This document shows, in pieces, positions 8,857 through 18,351 of a stretch of 64,000 nucleotides of DNA. The stretch is taken from positions 5,799,247 through 5,863,246 of the forward strand of contig NZ_CP114013.1 in NCBI RefSeq assembly GCF_028416635.1. Reading direction: 5' to 3'. The translations under genes and the position numbers were made by a program. The notes beneath the pieces were generated by a model, which did no database searches, was not told the origin of the DNA, and worked only from the letters and a program-made list of their open reading frames with translations. Each line of letters starts with the position of its first letter. Position 1 is the first letter of the stretch. This DNA comes from Baekduia alba. GTDB taxonomy: Bacteria > Actinomycetota > Thermoleophilia > Solirubrobacterales > Solirubrobacteraceae.

Positions 8857-9026
8857 AGCCGCGGCGCAGGCCCCGCACCGGCGGAGGACGCGTGCCGCGA
8901 ACGGCGTGAGCGCGATCCGGGTCGGGGCGGACCCGAGATCGTCGACATCAGCTTGCTCCTCCGGGTGCGGATGCTCGCGCTGGCGATGCTGACGGCGGCG
9001 GGGCGTCGGCGCCAGAGCCGAGTGGC

Positions 9027-9431
9027 TTAGGGGCGGAACTCGGCGCCCGACGGCGGCGGCGGGAGAGGCGGCGAGGCGGGCGGGCTCGACGGCGGGACGG
9101 CCGGCGGAGGAGGTGCGGCCGCGGCGGGGACCGGCTGCGCCTGCGGCTGACGGCGGCGGCGCGGCACGGCCTTGCGGTGGGCCGGGCGCGGGTGGCGCTT
9201 GGCCCGGATGTGCTTGGTCTTGGCGTGCGCCGGGTTCGGCTTCGGCTCGGGCGGCACCGTGGTCGTCGGCGCCTCGGCCGGCGTCGTGTCGAGCGGTGCG
9301 GCGACCGCCGGTGGCAGCGCCGGCTCGGTCGCGTGGAGATGCGGCCAGGCGAAGATCAGGGCGAGGGCCAGCAGGACGGCGGCGGCGCGGGCCAGGTTGG
9401 CCCAGCGGAGGCGGTGGAGGAGGTCGGTCAT
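9027..9431 (-). CDS. Small membrane-anchored Pro/Arg-rich protein, unknown
   Basis: This 134-residue protein is not recognised. It has a short N-terminal segment, one membrane helix at about 12-30 (AAAVLLALALIFAW), a Thr/Pro-rich stretch, a strongly basic middle (about 68-95, rich in Lys, Arg and His) and a Pro-rich end. This looks like a single-pass surface or wall-spanning protein. The start is the ATG at 9431. It is transcribed divergently from rpsF, with 99 bases between them. Strand choice relies on the membrane segment and the sensible start, since GC-rich sequence leaves several frames open here. Confidence 0.55.
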   Translation of the reverse strand: MTDLLHRLRWANLARAAAVLLALALIFAWPHLHATEPALPPAVAAPLDTTPAEAPTTTVPPEPKPNPAHAKTKHIRAKRHPRPAHRKAVPRRRRQPQAQPVPAAAAPPPPAVPPSSPPASPPLPPPPSGAEFRP

Positions 9432-9496
9432 GCCCTCGTGAGGTCCGCGGCGCTGCAAGCTCGCCCCCCGAGCGTCCTTGCCCGAACCAATGCCGC

Positions 9497-9502
9497 TATA
9501 GT
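9497..9502 (+). promoter_or_regulatory. Candidate -10 element of rpsF
   Basis: TATAGT is a near-consensus -10 located 28 bases before the rpsF ATG. A TTGCCC lies upstream but only 13 bases away, so the -35 is uncertain. Confidence 0.45.
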
Positions 9503-9530
9503 CGTTCGCCGCCCTCCGGGCCCTCTCATC

Positions 9531-9917
9531 ATGCCTGAACAGAACCCCACTTACGACCTCATGCTGCTCCTCGACACCTCCGCGGAGGAAGAGCAGCGCG
9601 CCAAGGTCCTCGCCGAAGCCGAGCGGATCCTGGAGAGCAACGACGCCACCATCGTCAGCAAGCACGACTGGGGCGTCCGCCGCACGGCGTTCGAGATCCG
9701 CCACAAGAACGACGCCGAGTACCACCTCCTGCAGTTCCAGGGTGGTCCTGAGGTCCCCGCCGCGGTCGGCCGCTACCTGCGGATCACCGACGGCGTCGTC
9801 CGCTTCCGCGTCATCAAGCTCCGCGCCGGCCTTCCGCCCGTGCCGGACCTCCGCGCCGCCAACGAGCCCGCTCCGGAGGCCGCCACCCCCGAAGCCGCGC
9901 CGGTCGAGCGCCTCTAA
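9531..9917 (+). CDS. rpsF: 30S ribosomal protein bS6
   Basis: The protein has 128 residues, with the bS6 ferredoxin-like fold at 1-100 (TYDLMLLLD, GVRRTAFEIRHKNDAEYHLL, RYLRITDGVVRFRVIKL) and a loose Ala/Pro/Glu-rich tail to the end. It binds 16S rRNA together with bS18. The start is the ATG at 9531. In most bacteria the order is rpsF-ssb-rpsR; here ssb follows on the opposite strand and rpsF ends with its own terminator, so bS6 is transcribed alone. Confidence 0.96.
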   Translation: MPEQNPTYDLMLLLDTSAEEEQRAKVLAEAERILESNDATIVSKHDWGVRRTAFEIRHKNDAEYHLLQFQGGPEVPAAVGRYLRITDGVVRFRVIKLRAGLPPVPDLRAANEPAPEAATPEAAPVERL

Positions 9918-9945
9918 GCCTCACCGCACATCCTGTTGGACTTCT

Positions 9946-9977
9946 CAGCGCCGCTCCTCGAGCGGCGCTGTTTCGTT
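9946..9977 (+). terminator. Rho-independent terminator of rpsF
   Basis: A perfect 10-base stem (9946-9955 with 9961-9970, loop CCTCG) is followed by TTTCGTT. It lies 29 bases after the rpsF stop. Confidence 0.8.
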
Positions 9978-9997
9978 GTGCGGCCGCATGCGCCCCG

Positions 9998-10038
9998 GGA
10001 ACGACAAGAGCCCCCGGCGCACGGGGCGCCGAGGGCTC
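9998..10038 (-). terminator. Terminator of ssb
   Basis: Read leftwards, a stem of about 13 pairs with one mismatch (10008-10020 with 10026-10038) is followed by TTGTCGTT. It lies about 30 bases beyond the ssb stop and faces the rpsF terminator. Confidence 0.7.
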
Positions 10039-10067
10039 GTCGAAGCTGCGCAGGCTGCGCGCGCGGC

Positions 10068-10556
10068 CTAGAACGGGATGTCGTCGTCGGCCGGCGTGGA
10101 CACCGGGGCCGAGACGGGCGTGGGCTGCGGCGGGCCGAAGTCGCTCGTGTCCGTCGGAACGTCGGAGCGCGGGGTGAACCCGCCACCGCCACCGCCGCCG
10201 CCACCGGCGTCGTCGCGGCCGCCCAAGAACTGGACGGTGTCGGCCACGATCTCGACCTTGGAGCGGTTCTTGCCCGTCTCCTTGTCGGCCCACTCGCTCC
10301 ACTCCAGGCGGCCGTCGATCGCGACGGGGCGGCCCTTGGCGAGGTAGCGCGCGCAGTTCTCGCCCTGCGCGCCCCAGACGGTGACGTCGAAGTAGTTGGC
10401 CTTGTCGTCCCACTCGCCGGTCGAGCCGTTCTTGCGGCGAGTGTTGACGGCGACGCGCAGCTTGCAGACGGACGTGCCGCTGGGCAGCGAGCGCAGCTCG
10501 GGATCGAAGGTCAGGTTGCCGGTCAGGATGACCCGGTTGATGTTGGAGGCGGCCAC
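10068..10556 (-). CDS. ssb: Single-stranded DNA-binding protein
   Basis: This 162-residue protein has an OB fold (about 5-115) with NRVILTGNLTFDPELR and WGAQGENCARYLAKGRPVAIDG. A Gly-rich linker containing nine consecutive Gly follows, and the protein ends in the acidic DDDIPF tip that binds partner repair and replication proteins. It starts with GTG, preceded by a strong ribosome binding site (AAAGGAG, about 8 bases away). It coats single-stranded DNA during replication and repair. It is inverted relative to rpsF and rpsR and has its own promoter side and terminator, which is an unusual arrangement. Confidence 0.96.
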   Translation of the reverse strand: MAASNINRVILTGNLTFDPELRSLPSGTSVCKLRVAVNTRRKNGSTGEWDDKANYFDVTVWGAQGENCARYLAKGRPVAIDGRLEWSEWADKETGKNRSKVEIVADTVQFLGGRDDAGGGGGGGGGFTPRSDVPTDTSDFGPPQPTPVSAPVSTPADDDIPF

Positions 10557-10705
10557 GAACGGGCTCCTTTCGGGTACGAACGGAAGTCTGCGGCCAGTCT
10601 AGGGACGGGCCCTGACGGCAAAGTGGGAAAGGCTGCAACCTGCGGCCGAATCTGCGCGAAGTCGTCACCAACCGCGTGTCCGCGCGCGCAGACCGAGGTG
10701 CCAAG

Positions 10706-11398
10706 ATGCCCGGCATCGCCTTCGACGCCACCACGCCCCGCTCGCCGCTCGCGCCCGCGCTCCCGCCCGATCTCACCCCGAAGGACCTCGCCGCGCTGTG
10801 GCTCGAGGACGAGGACCGGCTGGAGGGCGTGGAGCTGACGGGCAGCGCGCCGCCCGACCTCCGCGCCCGCAACGTCACGATCGAGGACGCGCGCATCGCC
10901 GGCTCCCTCGCGAGCGCGCGCCTGCACGACCTCCACCTCCACGACGCCGTGATCGCCGGCGCCGACCTCGCGAACGTCGACCTCCGGCAGGCCCACCTCA
11001 GCCGCCTCACCGTCACGAGCGCACGCCTGACCGGCGCCCAGCTCATCCGGGCCACGCTTCAGGACGTCACGCTCACCGACTGCCGCCTGGACTTCGCCGT
11101 CCTGGCCGAGGCCCGCCTCGATCGCGTGCTCCTGCGCAACTGCGTCCTGACCGAGGCGACGCTCGAGCAGGCGCAGCTGCGCGACGTCCGGTTCGAGTCC
11201 TGCGACCTGACCCGCGCGTCGCTCGGCCAGTCCCAGCACCTGCGCGTCGAGCTGCACGGCTGCCGCCTGGCCGAGGTCCGCTCCCTCTCCGACCTCCGCG
11301 GCGCCGCGCTGCCCTACCCCGACATGGTCGACCAGGCCGTCAACCTCGCCGGCGCGCTGGGCATCCGCATCGCGACGGACCCCGACGAAGACGCGTAG
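10706..11398 (+). CDS. Pentapeptide-repeat protein
   Basis: The protein has 230 residues from the ATG at 10706, chosen because GAGGTG lies about 8 bases upstream; a GTG at 10676 is possible. After a 30-residue lead, most of the chain (about 45-205) follows the A(D/N)LXX periodicity ([29 protein letters not shown]), which builds a square right-handed beta-helix. Such proteins can mimic DNA and bind gyrase, but many have no known role, and nothing here assigns a function. It sits between ssb and rpsR, divergent from ssb and upstream of rpsR on the same strand. Confidence 0.75.
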   Translation: MPGIAFDATTPRSPLAPALPPDLTPKDLAALWLEDEDRLEGVELTGSAPPDLRARNVTIEDARIAGSLASARLHDLHLHDAVIAGADLANVDLRQAHLSRLTVTSARLTGAQLIRATLQDVTLTDCRLDFAVLAEARLDRVLLRNCVLTEATLEQAQLRDVRFESCDLTRASLGQSQHLRVELHGCRLAEVRSLSDLRGAALPYPDMVDQAVNLAGALGIRIATDPDEDA

Positions 11399-11408
11399 CG
11401 CACGCCGC

Positions 11409-11414
11409 TAGACT
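11409..11414 (+). promoter_or_regulatory. Candidate -10 element of rpsR-rplI
   Basis: TAGACT lies just after the pentapeptide gene and would give a leader of about 130 bases before rpsR. The leader has several short inverted segments but no recognised riboswitch or ribosomal-protein binding motif. Confidence 0.35.
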
Positions 11415-11550
11415 GCTCCGTCCGCGACGTGCGCTAATGACCGGGAAGCGATCCGGGCCGCACGCATGTCACACTGTCCGTTCGCGCGTCCAGCTAGGCG
11501 CGCGTTCGCACGTCAAGACTTCATTCGCAACACCCAAGCAGAAGGACACC

Positions 11551-11883
11551 ATGGCCAAGCAGCGCAAGAGCGCCACGAAGCCCGCTCGTCGGCGGGACAA
11601 GAAGGGCGGCCCGGGCAGCGGGCGTCGTAAGCCCTGCCCGTACTGCAAGGACAAGATCGAGCTCGTCGACTACAAGGACGTCACCGGCCTGCGCCGGTTC
11701 GTCTCCGAGCGCGGCAAGATCCGATCCCGCAGGATCACCGGCGCCTGCCGCCGGCACCAGAACCAGATCGCGACCGCCGTCAAGCGCGCCCGCGAGCTGG
11801 CCCTGCTGCCCTACGCGGCCGAGCCCGCCTCCGAGAGCGTCGGCGGCCGCCGCGGCCGTGACCGCGATCGGGACCGGGACTAG
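11551..11883 (+). CDS. rpsR: 30S ribosomal protein bS18
   Basis: The 110-residue protein has the bS18 core ([43 protein letters not shown]). It keeps a zinc-type Cys set: CPYC plus CxxxH. A basic N-terminal extension and a C-terminal tail with RD repeats ([10 protein letters not shown]) are extra. AGAAGGA lies about 6 bases before the ATG. It binds the platform of the small subunit with bS6. rplI follows after four bases. The Cys-containing form implies no zinc-free paralogue is needed at this locus. Confidence 0.96.
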   Translation: MAKQRKSATKPARRRDKKGGPGSGRRKPCPYCKDKIELVDYKDVTGLRRFVSERGKIRSRRITGACRRHQNQIATAVKRARELALLPYAAEPASESVGGRRGRDRDRDRD

Positions 11884-11887
11884 CAGC

Positions 11888-12337
11888 ATGCCCGAAGCCA
11901 TCCTGCTCAAGGACGTCGACGGCGTCGGCTCCCGCGGAGCCGTCGTGGACGTCTCCAAGGGCTACCTCCGCAACTTCCTGATCCCGCGCAAGCTCGCCGC
12001 GCCGGCCACCAAGGGCCTGCTGCGCGAGGCCACGCGCAACCAGGACGCCTACAACAAGGCGACCGCCACGCGCATCGCGCAGGCCCAGGAGCACGCGGAG
12101 CAGCTCAACAAGACGGTCCTGACCATCTCGCAGCAGGCCGGCGAGGACGGCCGCCTGTTCGGCTCGGTCACGACCCAGGACATCGCGGACGAGATCAAGG
12201 CGGCGCGCAGCATCGACGTCGACCGCCGCAAGATCCACCTCGACGACCCGATCAAGAACGTCGGGACCTACCAGGTGGTCCTCGAGGTCGCCGAAGGCGT
12301 CACCGCGACGGTCAAGGTGATGGTCTCCGAGGCCTAG
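11888..12337 (+). CDS. rplI: 50S ribosomal protein bL9
   Basis: The protein has 149 residues, which is normal for bL9. The N-terminal domain (ILLKDVDGVGSRGAVVDV, GYLRNFLIPRKLA) binds 23S rRNA, a long helix follows (about 42-75), and the C-terminal domain begins GRLFGSVTTQDIADEI. The ATG at 11888 lies four bases after rpsR. A strong terminator closes the pair. Confidence 0.96.
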   Translation: MPEAILLKDVDGVGSRGAVVDVSKGYLRNFLIPRKLAAPATKGLLREATRNQDAYNKATATRIAQAQEHAEQLNKTVLTISQQAGEDGRLFGSVTTQDIADEIKAARSIDVDRRKIHLDDPIKNVGTYQVVLEVAEGVTATVKVMVSEA

Positions 12338-12370
12338 GCCCCGGCCGCCGCAGCGCATCGCTTCACCGAA

Positions 12371-12402
12371 GGGCGCCCCGAGCGGGGCGCCCTTCGTCGT
12401 TC
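12371..12402 (+). terminator. Terminator of rpsR-rplI
   Basis: A perfect 10-base stem (12371-12380 with 12383-12392) has a two-base spacer that must open into a larger loop, and it is followed by TTCGTCGTT. Confidence 0.75.
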
Positions 12403-12486
12403 CGGCAAGGCCCGAACGAATTCGCGCGCGCAATGCGGCAACTTCCCGGAGATGCCGCCGCGGGGAGCGTTACCTTCGGTAGCGCC

Positions 12487-13911
12487 GTGACGACGTACGA
12501 CCAGGACTACAACTACGAGGACTACGCGCCCGGCAACGCCGGTGGCGGGCCGCTCGCGCAGGCCGCGCTCGCCCCGCCGCACTCGCTCGAGGCCGAGCAG
12601 TCGGTCCTCGGCGCCGTGCTGCTCTCCGACAAGGTCCACTACGCCTACGTCATCGAGGAGGGCCTCAAGCCCGACGACTTCTACCGGGAGCGCCACCAGG
12701 TCATCTACGACTCGATGATCGCGCTGTACTCCGAGAGCGAGCCGATCGACGTCGTCACGGTCACCGAGCACCTGCGCGCGCGCGGCGCGCTGGAGCAGGC
12801 CGGCGGCCCCGCCGAGATCGACGCGCTGACCGCCGCGGTCCCGGCCGTCGGCAACCTGCGCCGCTACGGCCAGATCGTCCGCGAGATGTCGCTGTTGCGC
12901 AAGCTGCTCAACGCGACCTACGAGATCCAGTCCTCGGTCCACAACCACGAGGGCCTCCCGCGCGACATCGTCGAGCAGGCCGAGAAGGCGATGCTCGAGG
13001 TCGGCCGCGACGACCGCCAGAAGGACTTCCGCAAGGTCGGCGAGGTCCTGCACGAGGAGCTCGACCGCTGGCACGAGCTGTCCACCGAGGGCAAGTCGAT
13101 GACCGGCACGCCGTCGGGCTTCCACGAGCTCGACGAGATGACCGGCGGCTTCCAGCCCGGCAACATGATCATCGTCGCCGCGCGCCCGTCGATGGGCAAG
13201 TCGGCGCTCGTCACGAACTTCGCCGAGAACGTCGCGCTGCACCCGGACCGGCCGCGCCCCGTCGCGCTGTTCAGCCTGGAGATGTCGGAGTCCGAGCTCG
13301 CCCAGCGCTTCATCGCGTCGCAGGCCTCGATCAAGGGCGACGACCTGCGCAAGGGCCGCCTGAAGGACCCGCGCAAGTGGCAGCGCGTGCTGGAGACCGC
13401 GGCGCGTTACGACCGCTCGCCGCTCTACGTCGACGACTCGTCCGACATCGGCATCCTCGAGGTCCGCGCCAAGGCGCGCCGCCTGCACCAGCAGACGATG
13501 AGCGAGTACGGCGGCCTGGGCATGATCATCGTCGACTACCTCCAGCTGCTGCGCACCGACGCCCGGACCGACAACCGCGTCCAGGCGATCGGCGAGATCT
13601 CCCGCGGCCTGAAGATCCTCGCGCGTGAGCTCGAGGTCCCGGTCATCGCGCTGTCGCAGCTGTCGCGTGGGGTCGAGTCGCGCACCGACAAGCGCCCGAT
13701 GCTCTCCGACCTGCGCGAGTCCGGCCAGATCGAGCAGGACGCCGACCTCGTCATGTTCATCTACCGCGACGAGTACTACAACGAGAACACCGACCGCCCG
13801 GGCGAGGCCGACCTCATCGTCGCCAAGCACCGCAACGGCGGCCTCGGCGACGTGCCGCTGACCTTCCAGGGCGAGTACCCGCGCTTCCTGGGCCTGCAGC
13901 GCGCGGCGTAG
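12487..13911 (+). CDS. dnaB: Replicative DNA helicase DnaB
   Basis: This is 474 residues from the GTG at 12487. The frame is open from an ATG at 12433, but the extra 18 residues are unlike a DnaB N-terminus. The N-terminal domain (PPHSLEAEQSVLGAVLL) is followed by the RecA-like helicase core with Walker A ARPSMGKSA at about 232-240, Walker B IIVDYLQLL, the ALSQLSRGVESR segment and the C-terminal KHRNG arginine-finger region. It unwinds DNA ahead of the fork as a hexamer. No intein is inserted. A GC-rich hairpin (13921-13938) follows the stop and overlaps the purA promoter area. Confidence 0.94.
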   Translation: MTTYDQDYNYEDYAPGNAGGGPLAQAALAPPHSLEAEQSVLGAVLLSDKVHYAYVIEEGLKPDDFYRERHQVIYDSMIALYSESEPIDVVTVTEHLRARGALEQAGGPAEIDALTAAVPAVGNLRRYGQIVREMSLLRKLLNATYEIQSSVHNHEGLPRDIVEQAEKAMLEVGRDDRQKDFRKVGEVLHEELDRWHELSTEGKSMTGTPSGFHELDEMTGGFQPGNMIIVAARPSMGKSALVTNFAENVALHPDRPRPVALFSLEMSESELAQRFIASQASIKGDDLRKGRLKDPRKWQRVLETAARYDRSPLYVDDSSDIGILEVRAKARRLHQQTMSEYGGLGMIIVDYLQLLRTDARTDNRVQAIGEISRGLKILARELEVPVIALSQLSRGVESRTDKRPMLSDLRESGQIEQDADLVMFIYRDEYYNENTDRPGEADLIVAKHRNGGLGDVPLTFQGEYPRFLGLQRAA

Positions 13912-15986
<2,075 letters not shown>

Positions 15987-15992
15987 GGCCGG

Positions 15993-16000
15993 ATAGCCTA
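15993..16000. promoter_or_regulatory. Candidate shared bidirectional -10
   Basis: In the 22-base gap between divergent starts, ATAGCCTA gives TAGCCT rightwards (9 bases before the GTG at 16009) and TAGGCT leftwards (8 bases before the ATG at 15986). One near-palindromic element could serve both genes with very short leaders. Confidence 0.4.
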
Positions 16001-16008
16001 GTGAGCCC

Positions 16009-17034
16009 GTGGGAAGCAACGACCTTCCGCGCGGCGCGGTGATCGGCCTGGGCATGATGGGCCGCCACCACGCGCGCATCCTCCAGTCCAACCCCGCGAT
16101 GCGCTTCGCCGGCGCCGTGGACCCGGGTGGCGACCGCTTCGACGCCGTGCTCGACGGCGCGCGCGTCCACGCGACGCTCGACGACCTGCTCTCCGCGGGC
16201 GAGGCCCCCGACTTCGCCGTCGTCGCCGTCCCGACCGAGGAGCACCTGCCGATCGTGCGGTCGCTGGCCACCGCGGGCGTCCACGTGCTGATCGAGAAGC
16301 CGCTGGCCGCGACGGTCGACGAGGCGCGCGCGATCATCGACGTGTGCGCCGAGCACGGCGTCGTCGGCGCCGTCGGCCACGTCGAGCGCTGCAACCCGGC
16401 GCTGCGCGAGCTGCGCGCGCGCGTCCTCGACGGGCAGCTCGGCGACGTCTTCCTGGTCGCGACCGAGCGCGTCGGGCCGTTCCCGGACCGCGTCCGCGAC
16501 ATCGGCGTCGTCAAGGACCTGGCGACCCACGACCTCGACCTCGTCCGTTGGCTGGGCGACGCGCCGATCGAGCGCGTCGCGGCGCAGACCCAGCACCGCA
16601 TGGGCCGTGAGCACGAGGACCTCGTGCTGGTCACCGGGCGCGTCGAGAACGGGCGCGCCTTCAACTCCGTCGTCGACTGGCTGACGCCGACCAAGGTGCG
16701 CCGCACGCGCGTGCTCGGGGAGCGCGGGATGCTCGTCGCCGACACGCTGGCCGCCGACCTCTTCTTCTACGCCAACGCGCACGTCCCGACCGGCGGCTGG
16801 CCGGAGATGCAGGCGCGCCGCGGCGTCGCCGAGGGCGACATGACGCGCTACGCGATCGAGCGCCGCGAGCCGCTGGCCGTCGAGCTGGAGGAGTTCGTCG
16901 CGGTGCTCGGCGGCGCCGACGCGACCAAGGTGGTGTCCTTGGCCGAGGGCCTGGAGACCGTGGCGGTCGCCGAGGCGGTCCTGGCGTCGGCCGCGAGCGG
17001 CGAGACGGTCGCGCTGACCGGGAGCGCCTCCTAG
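16009..17034 (+). CDS. Gfo/Idh/MocA oxidoreductase, WbpB/WlbA-like
   Basis: This 341-residue protein starts with GTG. It has an N-terminal Rossmann fold (AVIGLGMMGRHHARIL), the family EKP motif (LIEKPLAATVDEAR) and the substrate-side segment GHVERCNPALREL, then VKDLATHDLDLVRWL. Enzymes of this type oxidise the 3-position of UDP-GlcNAcA before amination in the UDP-ManNAc3NAcA route. The UDP-sugar dehydrogenase gene begins four bases after its stop, so the two are in one operon. The family is secure; the substrate is inferred from the neighbours. Confidence 0.8.
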   Translation: MGSNDLPRGAVIGLGMMGRHHARILQSNPAMRFAGAVDPGGDRFDAVLDGARVHATLDDLLSAGEAPDFAVVAVPTEEHLPIVRSLATAGVHVLIEKPLAATVDEARAIIDVCAEHGVVGAVGHVERCNPALRELRARVLDGQLGDVFLVATERVGPFPDRVRDIGVVKDLATHDLDLVRWLGDAPIERVAAQTQHRMGREHEDLVLVTGRVENGRAFNSVVDWLTPTKVRRTRVLGERGMLVADTLAADLFFYANAHVPTGGWPEMQARRGVAEGDMTRYAIERREPLAVELEEFVAVLGGADATKVVSLAEGLETVAVAEAVLASAASGETVALTGSAS

Positions 17035-17037
17035 CCG

Positions 17038-18336
17038 ATGCGCGCGGTCGTCATCGCCCTGGGCAAGGTCGGGCTGCCGCTGGCCGCGCGGATCGCGCTG
17101 GCGGGCCACGCGGTCGTCGGCGCCGACGTCGACCCGCGGGTCGTGGATCTGGTCAACGCCGGCGAGGCGCCGTTTCCCAACGAGGCGGGCCTGCCGGAGG
17201 CGCTGCGCGAGACCGTGGCCGACGGGCGGCTGCGCGCGGTGACCGACACGGCCGCCGCGGTGGCCGACGGCCCGGACCTCGTCGTCGCCGTCCCGCCGCT
17301 GGTGGTCGACGCGACCGCCCGCCCGGACTGGGGCATCCTCGACGCGGTCGTCGCCGACATCGGCCGCGGCCTGAAGGCCGGGACCACGGTGTCGGTCGAG
17401 ACGACGGTCCCGGTCGGCACGACGCGCGCCCGCGTCGCGCCGGCGCTGGAGGCCGCCTCCGGGCTGCGCGAGGGCACCGACTTCCACGTGGTCTTCTCGC
17501 CCGAGCGCATCTTCAGCGGCCGCGCGATCGAGGACCTGGACAAGTACCCCAAGTTGGTTGGCGGCCTCAGCGCCGCCGGTGAGGCGCGCGGCATCGAGTT
17601 GTACGCGTCGTTCCTCGACGCCGAGGTCCGCGGCCTCGGCTCCGCGGAGGCGGCCGAGCTGAGCAAGCTCGCCGAGACGACCTACCGCGACGTCAACATC
17701 GCCTTCGCCAACGAGCTGGCGCGCTACGCCGACACGCTCGGGATCGACGTCCTCAGCGTCATCGACGCCGCCAACTCCCAGCCCTACTCGCACGTCCACC
17801 GGCCCGGGATCGCGGTCGGCGGCCACTGCATCCCGGTCTACCCGCGCTTCCTGCTGGCCGGCGACGCCGACGCGCGCCTGCCGATCGTCGCGCGCGAGGT
17901 CAACGAGCGGATGCCGGCCTACGCCGCCGACCTGGTCGCGGAGGGCGTGGCCGGGCGCCGCGTGCTGATCCTCGGGATCGCCTACCGCGGCGGCGTGAAG
18001 GAGACCGCGTTCTCAGGCGCCTTCCCCCTGCGCGACACGCTGCTCGGGCGCGGCGCCGAGGTCGTCGCCCACGACCCGCTGTTCAGCGCCGACGAGCTGC
18101 GTGCCCACGGCTTCGAGCCCTGGGACGGCGAGAGCGCCGTCGACGTCGCGATCGTCCAGGCCGACCACGCCCAGTACGCGGCGCTGGGCGCCGCCGACCT
18201 GCCCGGCGTGCAGGTGGTCGTCGACGGCCGCGGGATCCTCGACGCCGCGCGGTTCGCCGGCGTCCCGGTCCGCCGCATCGGCCGCCCCGAGGGCTCCGCG
18301 CAGGACGCGGGCTCGGCGATCGCGCCGCGCAGCTGA
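17038..18336 (+). CDS. UDP-sugar 6-dehydrogenase (WecC/WbpA type)
   Basis: The 432-residue enzyme has the three expected parts: an N-terminal NAD domain (ALGKVGLPLA), a central domain with Lys210 in LSKLAETTYRDVNIAF and the catalytic thiolate Cys264 in GGHCIPVYP, and a C-terminal UDP-binding domain. It oxidises C6 of a UDP-HexNAc to the uronic acid with two NAD. Similarity of the motif area is closer to UDP-ManNAc/GlcNAc dehydrogenases than to UDP-glucose dehydrogenase. It is in an operon with the upstream dehydrogenase and convergent with the 2-epimerase gene (15 bases apart). Confidence 0.85.
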   Translation: MRAVVIALGKVGLPLAARIALAGHAVVGADVDPRVVDLVNAGEAPFPNEAGLPEALRETVADGRLRAVTDTAAAVADGPDLVVAVPPLVVDATARPDWGILDAVVADIGRGLKAGTTVSVETTVPVGTTRARVAPALEAASGLREGTDFHVVFSPERIFSGRAIEDLDKYPKLVGGLSAAGEARGIELYASFLDAEVRGLGSAEAAELSKLAETTYRDVNIAFANELARYADTLGIDVLSVIDAANSQPYSHVHRPGIAVGGHCIPVYPRFLLAGDADARLPIVAREVNERMPAYAADLVAEGVAGRRVLILGIAYRGGVKETAFSGAFPLRDTLLGRGAEVVAHDPLFSADELRAHGFEPWDGESAVDVAIVQADHAQYAALGAADLPGVQVVVDGRGILDAARFAGVPVRRIGRPEGSAQDAGSAIAPRS

Positions 18337-18351
18337 CCGACGCGCCCGACG

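Noticed and set aside
8857..9026. Small gene or terminator after otsA
   Set aside because: Only a six-base hairpin (8918-8935) without a T-tract is seen, and no frame with a ribosome binding site stands out.
10165..10205. Simple repeat of CCGCCACCG type
   Set aside because: It encodes the poly-Gly linker of SSB; it is a codon repeat and not a mobile or regulatory repeat.
11840..11882. Repeat at the end of rpsR
   Set aside because: It is the coding sequence for a short RD-rich tail ([10 protein letters not shown]) and shows no other structure.
12487..13911. Intein in DnaB
   Set aside because: DnaB is a frequent intein host, but the Walker A and later motifs are uninterrupted and the length is normal.
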